Origin: Eremophila alpestris peregrina
Lineage: Eukaryota; Chordata; Aves; Passeriformes; Alaudidae
Direction of reading: 5' to 3'
NCBI GenBank assembly: GCA_009792885.1
Contig: WMCF01000029.1
Span: 5,660,000 to 5,723,999 of the forward strand
Length of the DNA: 64,000 nucleotides
A program made the position numbers and the translations under genes. Under the pieces are notes generated by a model. It saw only the letters and a list, made by a program, of their open reading frames with translations. It made no database searches and was not told the DNA's origin. Position 1 is the stretch's first letter. The number at the start of each line of letters is the position of its first letter. Of the stretch, positions 42,160 to 53,770 are shown piece after piece.

Positions 42160-43956
42160 CAAAAGAAATTAATCCTGGCTTAGCACTAGAAATGTGTTCA
42201 CAACTTTTTTAAAAGGCTGTTATTCTCCTTGGCTAAATATCATTACAATTATATAAAAACTGTTTGGTTTTTTTTTTTCTCCTGGAAGAATCTCTTAATG
42301 ATAAAGATTTCAAGACCTTCTTTCTGTCACTACCATGGGGATATAGACAATCCCAAACAAGCAAAAAAAGCCCCCTCACTACTTCCAATGTTCATGACTC
42401 CCATCCCATTGTCCCTGCTGTGTCAGCCAGAAGAAATGCATCACTTGTCTCCATCCACCAGCACCATCCATCAATGCTCTTCCTCCACACTTGCTTTGTT
42501 TGCCTGTCCTTTAGTGAACCTTGCACTTCAGCATTTTACTTTCTGAGGGAGGCTCTGAAGAGGCTGCACTGAGCCACACTGCCAGGCACCATGGCAGGAG
42601 GGCAGGTGACAGCCCCACCCTGGGGTGTCCTGGGAGGTGACACAGCCTAGCAGCTACACACACACCTGGTGCACAGAGGCCCTGATCTCCCAGGGAAAAA
42701 ATCACTTCATTTACTATGTTCATAGTCTGGATGAGTATGCTTAGCCAGCAATATTTGTACTGCATAAATCTAGCAACAGGATTGAATGTTTTTCTTCAGT
42801 TTTTAAATCAGATATTCCGGGCAAAGAAACCCTTCCCATATGCAGATCTTTTGTACAGAGGGGACTGTAAGAGTAAGATGTTCAAATAAGCCAGTTCTGT
42901 TTTAGCAAATACTAATAAACACCAATTTCTGCTTTGCACACATCCCTCCAGTACTGGCCTGGGGATGTGAAGAGATAATTGGATTTATTGTCCACCAGAG
43001 CCCACATTGAGAAGGTTATAATTCATCATGAAGATGCCAATGTCTAAGCCTGAGTATCATCTTGCACAGTCCACTGTAGATGAGAGTGAAACCTCCTGAA
43101 GAGAGCTCATTTAAAACTTACTCACATGAGCAACACAGATGAAAGTACAGACAAAACTGTCAGTGATATTATCCCATATTATCCCATAAAATTTGCCTCC
43201 CCGTTTGTAGAACTGCACCATTTATTTTGGCTACAAGTCACAATTCATTGGAATTACCATTTCAAGACACCATTAAATTCTCCTTTCCTGCCCTTATTTC
43301 ACCCAAACTGTTCAAATTCTCCTCTAATTTTTCTTCAACAGCAAAGGTTTTTGCTGGAGTCAAGCCAGGACATGGCACGGATACTTATGAAAAAATTTAT
43401 TAGCCTGAACAGGTACATTTATAGCTTCATTTGTTTTTGTCAAAACAATTTGTACCATTCATTCCAGTTCCCAACCTGGACAGCTCTTTGCTGACTCAGA
43501 AGCTTGCATTTGCAATACCTGTCCAACTGATCCCATGCTGAAAATATATCTCTCCTGTACCAAAAACAAACAAACAACGCTGCAAAACAACCAACCCCCC
43601 CAATTTTATTGAAATTTCTCCAGTAACCTACCCTTGCATCAGCCAGGAACAGATCTTACTCTGAGAATTAGAAAGTAAGTTCCTATCTCTGTAACGTTGT
43701 GAAGATGCCCTCAGCTCCATGCCAAACAAGTCAGTAATGAGCCAGGAATTTAAAGCACATTAAGCCTGGCTCTGACAACAAGGCTGTAATCAAGCAAGAT
43801 GAGAGATCTGATGACTCAGCAGATTAAATTTCCATGAGGATTTGATTTCATTGACTATATTTACATCAACAGATGAGAAAATGTCAGAAGTCATAACTTG
43901 GATTAGTGCAGTCTAATGAGGCACACAACAGAGGGGCAGTCAAGTCAACTACTTAC

Positions 43957-44025
43957 CTTCTATTCCCTTATTTTAACCAGTTAATGCATTAATCAGCAAG
44001 TCAACAGCATTCTTGGCAAAAACCT
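43957..44025 (-). ncRNA. candidate internal exon (69 nt), weaker acceptor
   Basis: The donor GAAG|gtaagtagt is a perfect consensus match. The acceptor ttcaaccccag|AGG has only a short pyrimidine tract. One frame reads EVFAKNAVDLLINALTG and then stops inside the segment. If spliced after 48448-48522 in the LQAYEEC frame it introduces a stop, so it would be non-coding or an alternative exon. Confidence 0.2.
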
Positions 44026-47000
44026 CTGGGGTTGAACATTTTGCACTGGGTGCACAGCAAGTCCCACAATGCAGAAATGCAGGGCTTTGGGTCCCTTCCA
44101 TGCTCACACCCCCAGCAGCTGGCTCAGTGTGTGAGAAACCAGGCTTCTCCCTCCTCCCAGGGCAGGCAGAGAGCACCTGCAGCCATCCCACAGCCCAGGC
44201 AGAGAAGAAATTAATTTACAGCTTCATTCAGTACCAGAGGTGGCAGAACAGCAGAACTGAGATGAAAAGAAAACAAAATTTCAGGCTTTCTTGTCATTTC
44301 TTTCCATTATGTCAGCTAAAAGTGTAAGTTCTTTAGCAAAAGAAACCCCTGATTGAAAGCACTCCCATAAGGGGGGCCAGTACTGAAATTAAAAACTTTA
44401 CCCAGGAGAGCTTAGGATTTTTGTGAAAGGCTCCAGCCCACAAATCTAATCTCTTCCTGTAATGTGCCCCAACTGAGTCATAGTCATGTTTCAAAAGGCA
44501 GAATCAGAGCAATCCCTCTGCCCCAAGCCCTCCTCACACGGTGGTGGGGATGTATCACATCCTTGCAATATACAGCCTCTGGTCTTGTCCCAGCATCCTC
44601 AGAGGACACAGACTCAGTGTGACAGCTTGCAGGCAGCCTTATTGCTTAGAGCTGGCTTCCCCTCCTTCTTATATCCCACGTAAATTCATTCTATGCCCTA
44701 TCTGCCCACAGTAGTTCTAAGGGAACAACAAACCCTCATAGTCCATCCCCAGACTGGCTTTTAATTATACAGTCACGATCCCTGCAAGGCTCTGCTCTTT
44801 AGGGCTGTTACAGAAGTTTCTAATCCCTTTTTCCTTCCAAATAACTCATCAAGGCATGGAAAGAATAAAGCAGAATAAGTTCCAATTAAAATTTGGGGCA
44901 TTTTTGACCCAACAAAACAGCAGACCTGCTTTGAGCTGCTGGGGCTCTTCCCTCTGGTCTCCGTTAATGAAATGGGAATCCACATGTGGAGGCTGGCCAA
45001 GGGAGCCCCCAGCAACCTGCTGGTGCAAAATGGTCTGAAGATTGGGTGTGTCTAAGAGGCAGGGGTTGCATCTTCTGAGGAACTTCATCATCAGTTCCTC
45101 AGTGGCCTATTCTGAATGCAATCAATACAGAAAGGATTTATTCATATGGGCCTTCTCAGGTATCAAACCAAGAAGCTGTAGGTTCAGCACACGTTGGGAA
45201 TTCTGACCCACCAGGCATCCATCAGCCACAGCTTCCCCTCAGCTCATCCCCTCAGAGCCATTCCCTGTGCACAGCACCAGCCCCTCCTGGCAGGACCACA
45301 GTGCTGTTTGAGAGACACAGCCACGTCCCAGCAAGCACCACTCACTGTTCAGTCCCCCACCACTCCCATCCTGTCTGCATAATTAAAAATCTGTCACCCT
45401 CTGTGACTCTGCCAGCAACTGGCCCTCTCTCAGGATAGTGCTCAGCAGACACAGGGCTTTAACAGATGGCAAGACCATGACACAGTTCAAAATCTAAATG
45501 TGATGCCACAAGATCAGAGCGGGGCAGGTTTGGTAACAAACTCAATGGCAAACATTACAACTGTGGAATCAATAAGCTGAAAAAATAAATTAAATGTATC
45601 CCTATACACTGGGGAGTGAGTGTACTTTGTTGAAGGATGGAAATAACTTCTCCAGAATGTTCCAGTTCCTGTAGGACCATTTCACATTCCCCACCTCCCT
45701 GCTAATTGCAAAGCAATATTAATCATATTAATAGCTCTGCATGCAACACAGCAAGCACTGAGAATTAAAATATTTAGTAGACAGATTTCATTCAAGTAGT
45801 TATGCTTCACATACCATCAGCTGTTTCTTGTAGAGGTAATGTACCAAAGCTAAAAATGAGGAGTAAAACTATCTTAAACACACTCTGATTTTGCACCTTG
45901 CTGCTTTGCTGAAAGTGAAAGCATGCATGAAAGGATTAAGTAATTGGATCATCTATCACTATCAATATCCAGAGAAGACAGGCTGAAACAAAAGACTGGG
46001 GAACTTCTGAGATCAAATCAGGATAACTCAAAAGAAAAGCTCAAAAATTAATTTGAAAAACTATATCAAGATTTCTTCCTCTTTTTATGAGTTGTTAACT
46101 CAGAAGTGTTTAAAATATCAGCATATCACAAACACTGTGCCTCCTTCATATCAATCTACATGAAATTATGCCTTTGGTTTTTGAATTTTCTGGTAACCAA
46201 GCAGTACAGCACATGATGGACAAGTACCTAAACACAAGGGATTCCCATAGAAAACACCAAAAATGCAGTACATATTTCAGCATTTCAACCATTTATCAGG
46301 TCTCCTCTCTGGCTGGAATTGGAGGCAAAGAGCACCACAGTGATTATTTCACATCCAGCTCTGGTGTTTGCTCTGCTGTCTGTCACCATCTGAGAGTGAC
46401 ACTGAATCACCAGAGATCATGCAACAGCAGTAAGGAATTGGACACACAAGATTTATACCTATGCTCCTATAGGTAATAAAAACCTTCTGGGCTATACATG
46501 AGGTAACTGAAAAAGATGGCAGATGTAGAGATACAGACAAGTAGAGCACAGTGCCCTTTTCTTGAGGAAAAGCCACATTATGTCATTTTAGGTCATTTTA
46601 GTTTATTCAGGAAGTGAATATGTTTCCTTGGAACAGAAGATTCAGGTCAAGAACCAAGGACTTGGATTTCACTTGAACTCATTTCATAGGGAGCTTTCAA
46701 AATGCAGCTGAAGCACTGATCCCATGTTACTCTTTCCCAAGAGTGCCTGTCACAGCAGCACCTATGGACTGGGCAAGGGTCAGACCCCACCATGCAAGGA
46801 GACAGAGGGCAGCTGTGGATGGACCTGACTTTTACTTTCTGGAGCTCTTCATCCCTACATCCACCCACACTACCCACAGAATTAATATTTGTTCTGCTAA
46901 CTCCAAATCCATAAAACAAAAGTTTCCTCAGGGCTTCATTCCCAATGTATCATAAAGGTGTTTTGCATCCTCTCCCCAGCAGAAGCCTTAGAATATTATA

Positions 47001-48447
47001 GAGGAAAAACTATAGAGGAAAAAAAATGTCCGTGTGATTCAAAAAAAAGAATAGAGTTCTTTGCTAAGTCCCAAATTCAAAAACCTGCATATGTGCCTAA
47101 CTTCAGGAAGGGAGAAGGACTTGAGAAGCTATTTCAAGTCTTTGAGGAGTTGAGGTCCTACACACACTGATTTCTTCCCTTTTCCTTTCAGAGATGTGAC
47201 TTCTCTGAAGTTCCATGAGCATCTTTAAGTATTCAGCAGAAAAGATTCAGATCATAAAACAAGCAGAAATAACATCAGTAAGTTAAAACTTCTGATAATG
47301 TTTACCTTTGGTTAATTTTCAATGTACACAGAATGCCAAATCCTACTTGCTTTTCATATGCAATTAATCCTACCAAAATCCTTTGGGACTACTTCTGAAA
47401 GTAAAATGAGCAGGATTTAGTTTTTAATCCAACACTGACAGGAGGGAAAAATATGATACAGTGTTTTATCCCCAGCAAAGAACCCTGGCACTAAATCCCC
47501 CTGAGTGAGTAAAGCATCAGTGTGTATTCTGCAGCAAATCTGGCAACAGAGCAATTTTCTGTTTGTAATTCCTATTTTTGCCCAAATGACTATATAGAGG
47601 CAGATGGTCACACCAAAGGAGGACAGTTCTGGAAAGAAATCTCCCTCCCTGAGGAATACTTCACAAGACCAGTCTGGGGACTGCCAAAGTAAGATCTTTT
47701 GCCAGGCAGCTGAATCACAGCACACTAAAAACCTTCAGGTTCTGGCTTCTGCATCACATTCTTACCTCCTAATAAATATAGCACTGAGGGGGAGAGAGCA
47801 GAGAGACATTTCTGTGACTGGATAGGGCTTTGAATGCTAATGACTGGATGTTGAGACTCATTTCAGGCTTTTCTCATCCAAGGAAAGCTTTTCTGACTGC
47901 ATTTCCTCCATCCGTAGGAGTATGCCCTAGGTTACTGATTATCTGGGATCTCATCAGCAGGTTTTCAAGGAAGATACTTGTTTCTTTCAGGCTGCAATGG
48001 CTCAAGCAAATAAAGTTTCTGAAACACAGGTCATACCAATCTGATTTCAGCCAAGGGTTTTAATCTCCCTCATAATTTTCAACTGTGTTCTGACACCAAT
48101 TAACAGAGCCTTCTTCCTTTAAAACAAATGAGACAATGAGGAATTTCAAGAACTATTTATGAAAATACTTGAGATAGTATTGCAACCCATATATTTTTAT
48201 TTGAATGCTGAATTTCTCTTTCTCTGAATTTTCAATGTGCAAAAAAATTTATTTTGATCAGCAATAAATTAATCTCAAAAACCTTCAGGGCTGTCAGGTA
48301 GTAAAACTGATTTTTCAATAGTGAGATGAAATCAAATGGTACTGTGATCAACAAGGTGAAGAGTTGACAGTTCTGATTTTGATTAACTCAAGTTTCAGAA
48401 TTTAAAATATTTTAAAATAGGGTTTAGAATAGTGAAATTCTTCTTAC

Positions 48448-48522
48448 CTGCTTTGCTTGTCTGCAAATAAGACATCACTTCTTTCAGGCTTGGCTGAGAT
48501 ACATTCTTCATAAGCTTGAAGG
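48448..48522 (-). ncRNA. candidate internal exon (75 nt) with strong splice sites
   Basis: The acceptor is cttttttccttag|CC with a good pyrimidine tract, and the donor AGCAG|gtaagaa is near consensus. Length is a multiple of three. Two of three frames are open, one reading LQAYEECISAKPERSDVLFA and the other FKLMKNVSQPSLKEVMSYLQ. I recognise neither as a known protein. It has the same orientation as the CpG-island donor 4.9 kb upstream, so it is a plausible second exon. Confidence 0.3.
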
Positions 48523-49344
48523 CTAAGGAAAAAAGTTTTAATTTACATTTCAACATACCAGATTAGGTTTCAGCCTACAAATCATAAAATCTGCAAGCTT
48601 GCAATCAAAAGGTATCAGTGCTATATCCTCAGTGAATAGCTTGGGAACATTTCAGCTCTTTGTACTCTGTCCCTAGCAATAATAAAGTTTCCAGTGTTAA
48701 ATTTGGTTGCTTACCAGACTGACAGTGCTTTGTTAGGATTTCCAAATTACATATGCAGAGAGAGTTTCTGAAACATGGCTTCAGGGAAAAAAATCACAGC
48801 TACAAAGCATTGCTAGATTTAAGAACTAAAGAATTACTGGATATTTAACCTCAGCAGAAGAAGCAGAAATGAGTAAGATGTCCAACACTTGGCAATCACC
48901 TGGTAAAACAACAGTCAACCTCTGATTTGCATGGGAGATGCTTTATTCCCAGCCACGTGTTTGGGGTCAGAGCAGCTGAGTCAGTCATTACTGAATGGCA
49001 GTCTGACTGGTATCATACTGGTTTCTACTGGGCACACACATGAACAATTCCCTCTGACTTCCAGAGCTACCAGAAAAATGTCTCATGACTGAACCTGGCC
49101 CTACAGGCCTTAGTCAGTGACAAACATCTATCCAAAAAAAGTGAGGGAAAGGATGAATGAAAGGAACTCCATTTGAAAGGAACTCTGTTTTTTCATAGCT
49201 GGGAAAATAAGGTTCAAGTGACAGAAAAAATGTCCCATGGAATTCTAAGATAACATTAATTGCTGCAGTAAGTCTCAATTCAGTGCCTTACTACACATGG
49301 AAAAGTTGGAAGAGACAGAACATACTCCTCATGATCAGGCAGAG

Positions 49345-49465
49345 CATTTCAGAGAGGGCTCAGAAAAGCTGAATAACTTGAGTAAAATTACCAAAGGAAA
49401 AAGAGCCAGGAATAAAACTCAGGTCTGCTGCTTGTAGCTGTCTACTCACCACTTAACTACTGCAT
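49345..49465 (+). mobile_element. MIR-like ancient SINE relic
   Basis: It follows the MIR 3' half in order: cagagagg..., then aataacttgagtaaaattacc (MIR: agtaacttgcccaaggtcac), then gagccaggaataaaactcaggtctgctg (MIR: cagagctgggattcgaacccaggtctg). It ends at a 'ccacttaactactgcatg' terminus. Strongly diverged, plus orientation. Confidence 0.6.
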
Positions 49466-52400
49466 GTAATGTGTGGGAAGGGGAATGGCATATTGCACTG
49501 AGGATGTCAGAATGTACTCCTACAGAGGTAAATGATTCATAAAACTCCATAGCAGAGAACACTTCCCTGCATCTACAATCAACTATGTTTAAACATTTAA
49601 GACAATGGCACCACTCACTTCCAAGTCACAGTTCTGAAGAAAGAAGAACATTCGAGGTGATTTTCTCTGCCTGCTAAGAGCAGCTGATGCCCATCTGTTG
49701 AGATCTGTTTTGACAGAGTTTAATTCCTTTTCAGGTTGTTGTGTTTTGATTTTTTTTAAATGTGTTTATCTTTTTTATAATGCTGTCTATCTCACTTCTC
49801 TTAAAAGCACAATCCTAATCATGATGCATTCAGGTAGTCATGGACCTGTCTGTTCACTTAAGATTTAGAAAGAGAAAAAACTTAGTGAATGAACAGACAA
49901 ATTCTAAATCTAAATAAATGTGAACAGTGAAAGTTATTTTCTTTCTACAAAGCACGCAGGAAAAAGCTGGGGATATTGAAAAACACACTTAAAAAGAAAC
50001 AAAGGAGAAACAGTGCAGACATAAAGGGTACACCCCTCCATATATTGAATACTGCAGGATTTGTCATCATTTCATCCCACAAAGCAGGCAAGAAGAACAG
50101 ACATCAGGAGTAACAAAGATGCTCAGAGGCCTTCCTACACAACAGGGTAAGAGATCAGGATTCTTTGGTTTAGAAAATAGGTGACTGGAGGTTCACAACA
50201 CTGCAAAGAGAATTAATAATTCAGCTTCCCACAATACCAGAACTATAGAAAATCCAAGTGTCAAATGCAAATCACAAAGTTCTTCCTCACAATGATCAGT
50301 TAAACAGAAGTATTCATCACAGGACCATTGAGAAAGTATAGAGGGGTTCAATTTGAGAATTGATACAATCATAGAAGACTGTGCACCAGAATTTTCCAAA
50401 GAAATCCCCACATTACTGACTGTTTGAATTTAGGAAGGTGCACCATGGAAAAGGGCTCTCAGATGATGCTTTGTGATCCTCCTCTGAAAGGCTCTGCTGT
50501 ACTGGCCATCACATCAAGTACAAGTCTAAATGGACTTCAGATACAAACCAGCATAAAAGTTCCTCAGTTTTCAGAGGAAAGTTCCTTTAAATACTTCCAG
50601 AACTGGAATTAATAGGACTGTCAGGAAAAGTGAAAAAGTATTAAAACTATTAGCAGATTTTGGACAAGCAGATGAAACTCAGAATATTAAACAGAGAATT
50701 AATTAGATTTAAATGACTGACAAAAAATCTACACAGTGTGGCAGAAGTAGTTTAACAAAACTGGCATTTCCTTAGAAAACTGGGAGAATAGCTGGTCCTC
50801 ATGACCAGGGTCATGTAGGTCATTACATACGATACAATAAGAAAATAAACTCAGCTGTGTGCAGACCATAATGACCCCTAGAAAAGCTTGTAATATAGTT
50901 AATTCATTTTTCTATCAACACAGGAAGCAGATACATTTGTTACTAGAGAACTACAGGTCTTTATCCTGCTCAACCACCTTTAGTTTGACCTAAGAATGCC
51001 TCCTGTGTTCAAAGCTGGATGTTTTTAAGAAGAAGCTGAATTCTGAATATCTGCTGTAGAAACTCTACAAGAGCCAGTAAAAGCAATTTTCAGAAAGCTA
51101 TCTCCTTCTTTTTCAAAACAATTGAATCTACAGCAGCTGTGAAAAATGAAGAATGTTTCCTGTCACCTTTGTATCACAGCTTTCTGACAGCATCAGTGAC
51201 AAAATCTGGCACACAATCTCCTCCCAAAGTCAATACCAGACATGGAAGTAGACATCCGTGGAGAAAAAGCTCAAGTTGTTTAAATGCAGCATCACAGCAT
51301 TCCCCAGATACCCTGGGGATAATCTATATGAGGCATCCCAAGCAATAGCAAGGCCATGCCCTAAAGAAATCTGGATTAAAGCATGCTTTGTGCATAGAAC
51401 ATTCTAAATGTGTTCCTAGCTCAAGGTTAAATACTATTTCTTTCTAAATATCACCCACGACTTAAGATCATGCTATGATATCTGTATCTTGTATTTCAAA
51501 AGAAATATTTTTCCCCAGAGATCCCCAGAAGCTGGGTACAGCTAATCAAATTAACCTTGAATGACTTTCCATCTGTGCCCAGCACAACCAACCAAACAGA
51601 GGAGGCAGGAGCAGCCTGGGGGAGCAGCCTAGCTGGTTCTTTCTGATTTTCAAACCCACCAACAGTTTGTTTGGCTTGTTAGAAGAAAAGCTGCCTGTAC
51701 AGCCAGGCCTGAAGACCTGGGTTCAGGTCTGCCACCTCTGTGTATCAAGCTAATCCTGTATGGCCTGTACCACCCTGTCCCCAGGTTTTGTGTCAGGGAG
51801 TACAAAACGCTGGGAATCACAGGGATTTGAAATGTAATCTCAGTTTGCCCGGTGCTGGGAATGGCAGGTAATGGTCACATCAGAGAAAATGTTTGGTTAT
51901 TTCACAGCTCACCCCGAGCAGTTCTGCAGAGTCAATTTCTGCAGCAAGGCTGAATGAAAACACTTCGTTCTGCAGGCGCTCGTGTAAACAGAGATACTGT
52001 AACAACCTCAGCTCAACACGAGGGAGAACTTCTGGCAGCTTTTCATTTTATCAAGTAATAAGAAATCTTTCAAATTCTCCACTCAGGAATCACTTCAGTC
52101 AAGTTGATTACCAAAGCAATGCTCTTAATTTGCAAGTTTAGTGCAGAGGGGAGCCTACAGAAAACAGCTCAAATACCTGCAAACAAGGTATTTTTTAAGT
52201 TATGCAGAGATGTCTGCCTTGATTCCCAGTGCTAATTTGTGGATGCACAATATTGTTGCCTTATAATTAACATCTATTTCCATCCAGGAGTCTGTTTCCC
52301 ACACTGAAATAATGTCACTAACAAATCTCACAGTTTGTAGGGCTAGAGCTGACACCCCCCCTTATTCAGTGTATACCTTTAATACCATACAAATGTGCAA

Positions 52401-53399
52401 GACAAAATGTTATCCAAGTACTTTTTAAAGGTAGAAAAACAGCTGTTTAAGAAACAAGAATGACTTCACCAAACTAAATATAATACGAAAAATCTAAGGA
52501 TAGGAGGAAGGGGGAGGAGAATAATACACAAACAAACCCAAAACCAGCAAAGAATGTCTTCCAATGCAGCCACCTCCACAAATCATTATTCCTCCCTCTG
52601 TTCTACCCAATCTCAAGTAATGCTGCTTGTTCATCATGAATAAAACAAAATAAATTTCTCTGCATATGGTCTCTTCAAATTGAGATCTAAAAATAGACAG
52701 CCAACAAGACGGCTTAAAGAATTTTATCAGTGTTTGATTTATTTCAGCCTTCTGCTCTCTCTGGTTGCAATTCAGTGCAACCCATAAACAAGTTAGGCTG
52801 GTAAAGGAGATTGAATTTTTGAGGCCAGAACAGTAATTGAGGAATTGAACAGCCTGGAGGTTGAAATATCTTCTCCAGGGATACAAGCCTTTGGGCCTAT
52901 TAGCACCTGTCGATTGCTTTTCCAGTCATGGGCACCTGTGAGCACGTCAATGTTTGGAACTGATTTGCATTTCTTTGTGTCACACACACAGATCTCGTAC
53001 GTGTGCTGGGCTCCACCGTGCTGCTACTCTGAAGTAAGAATATCTCAGGAAAATCTCTGACTAGAAAAATCTCGAAACTGTGAGAAGGTCCAATTTCCTA
53101 TGAAAAAAGTCTGCACCAGCTCAGCACAATTTGATTATGCAGAAAGCTGTATTTTACTTTTTTTTTTAACATTGTATCAGCACTTGTAAAGACTGAAAAT
53201 GAAGCCTGAAAGAAGGAATTTGCATTTTTCTCTTAAAAGCCAAACAAACAAGCAAAACCAGAACCCCACCATCACTCGCCATTCTTTGGATCATTCATTC
53301 CTTCAGGATCAAACTTTGAGCAGGAAAACCTCTAGAGAAAAAACCAAAGAAAGAAGCGTGGATTGCAAACCCAAGCCCTGACCGAAGGCAGAAGGAAGT

Positions 53400-53770
53400 A
53401 TCACCAGGCCTTACCCTGCACGGTGACACGGGCCGGGCCGGGCGGGCAGGGTGTGTCCGAGCTCCCCGTGAGGCACCGGGATGTTTGTGGGCAGCCGTGC
53501 GGGCTTCCCCCTCAGCCCGGGGCTGCCCCACGGCGGCTCCCCCGCCCTGAACCGCAGCCCAAAGCGCAGAAATGGGCACCACACCGCCAATTCACCGCCT
53601 CACAGCCCTCAGAACCCCCTGTTTGTAAGGACGGCGTTCCTCGGGCTCCCCACACGGCCCCACAGGTGCAGTGACACACCGGCAACAGCAGCCTCGGTGC
53701 GGGACAAAGGGCACGGCCCCTGCTCGGGGCCCGCCACAAGGAACTCGGGGAGCAGTGTCAGCGTGAGGCT
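53400..53770. promoter_or_regulatory. orphan CpG island downstream of RSL24D1
   Basis: About 370 nt with dense CpG (clusters such as gggccgggccgggcggg) in AT-rich surroundings. It lies roughly 3.5 kb past the RSL24D1 poly(A) signal and is not attached to any gene I can recognise. The minus strand has a donor-like TGCAGG|gtaagg ending at 53415. This suggests the first exon of a minus-strand transcript. It could also be an enhancer or CTCF-type island, or a plus-strand start. Confidence 0.6.
53415..53700 (-). ncRNA. candidate first exon of unannotated minus-strand transcript
   Basis: The 3' boundary is the TGCAGG|gtaagg donor; the 5' boundary is a guess within the CpG island. A minus-strand frame opens with ATG at 53582, but it joins the next candidate exon in a frame that hits a stop at once. 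The frame that stays open into the next exon has no ATG back to its upstream stop. A non-coding RNA is therefore more likely than a protein. Evidence is motif-level only. Confidence 0.25.

Larger units (their letters stand above)
40080..53399. other. non-coding stretch left of the orphan CpG island
   Basis: Apart from the minus-strand exon candidates at 43957-44025 and 48448-48522 and the MIR relic at 49345-49465, it shows only AT-rich sequence with simple runs. No plus-strand exon resembling UNC13C, the expected neighbour in other vertebrates, was found. Confidence 0.55.

Noticed and set aside
28317..44730. Shared 16-mer ctaagggaacaacaaa near 28317 and 44714
   Set aside because: A single 16-nt match is about what chance gives in a 64-kb self-comparison. 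Flanks do not align.
53295..53582. 95-codon minus-strand frame starting in the orphan CpG island
   Set aside because: If spliced at 53415 it meets a stop almost at once in the next candidate exon. Read through, it runs into AT-rich sequence with no family resemblance.
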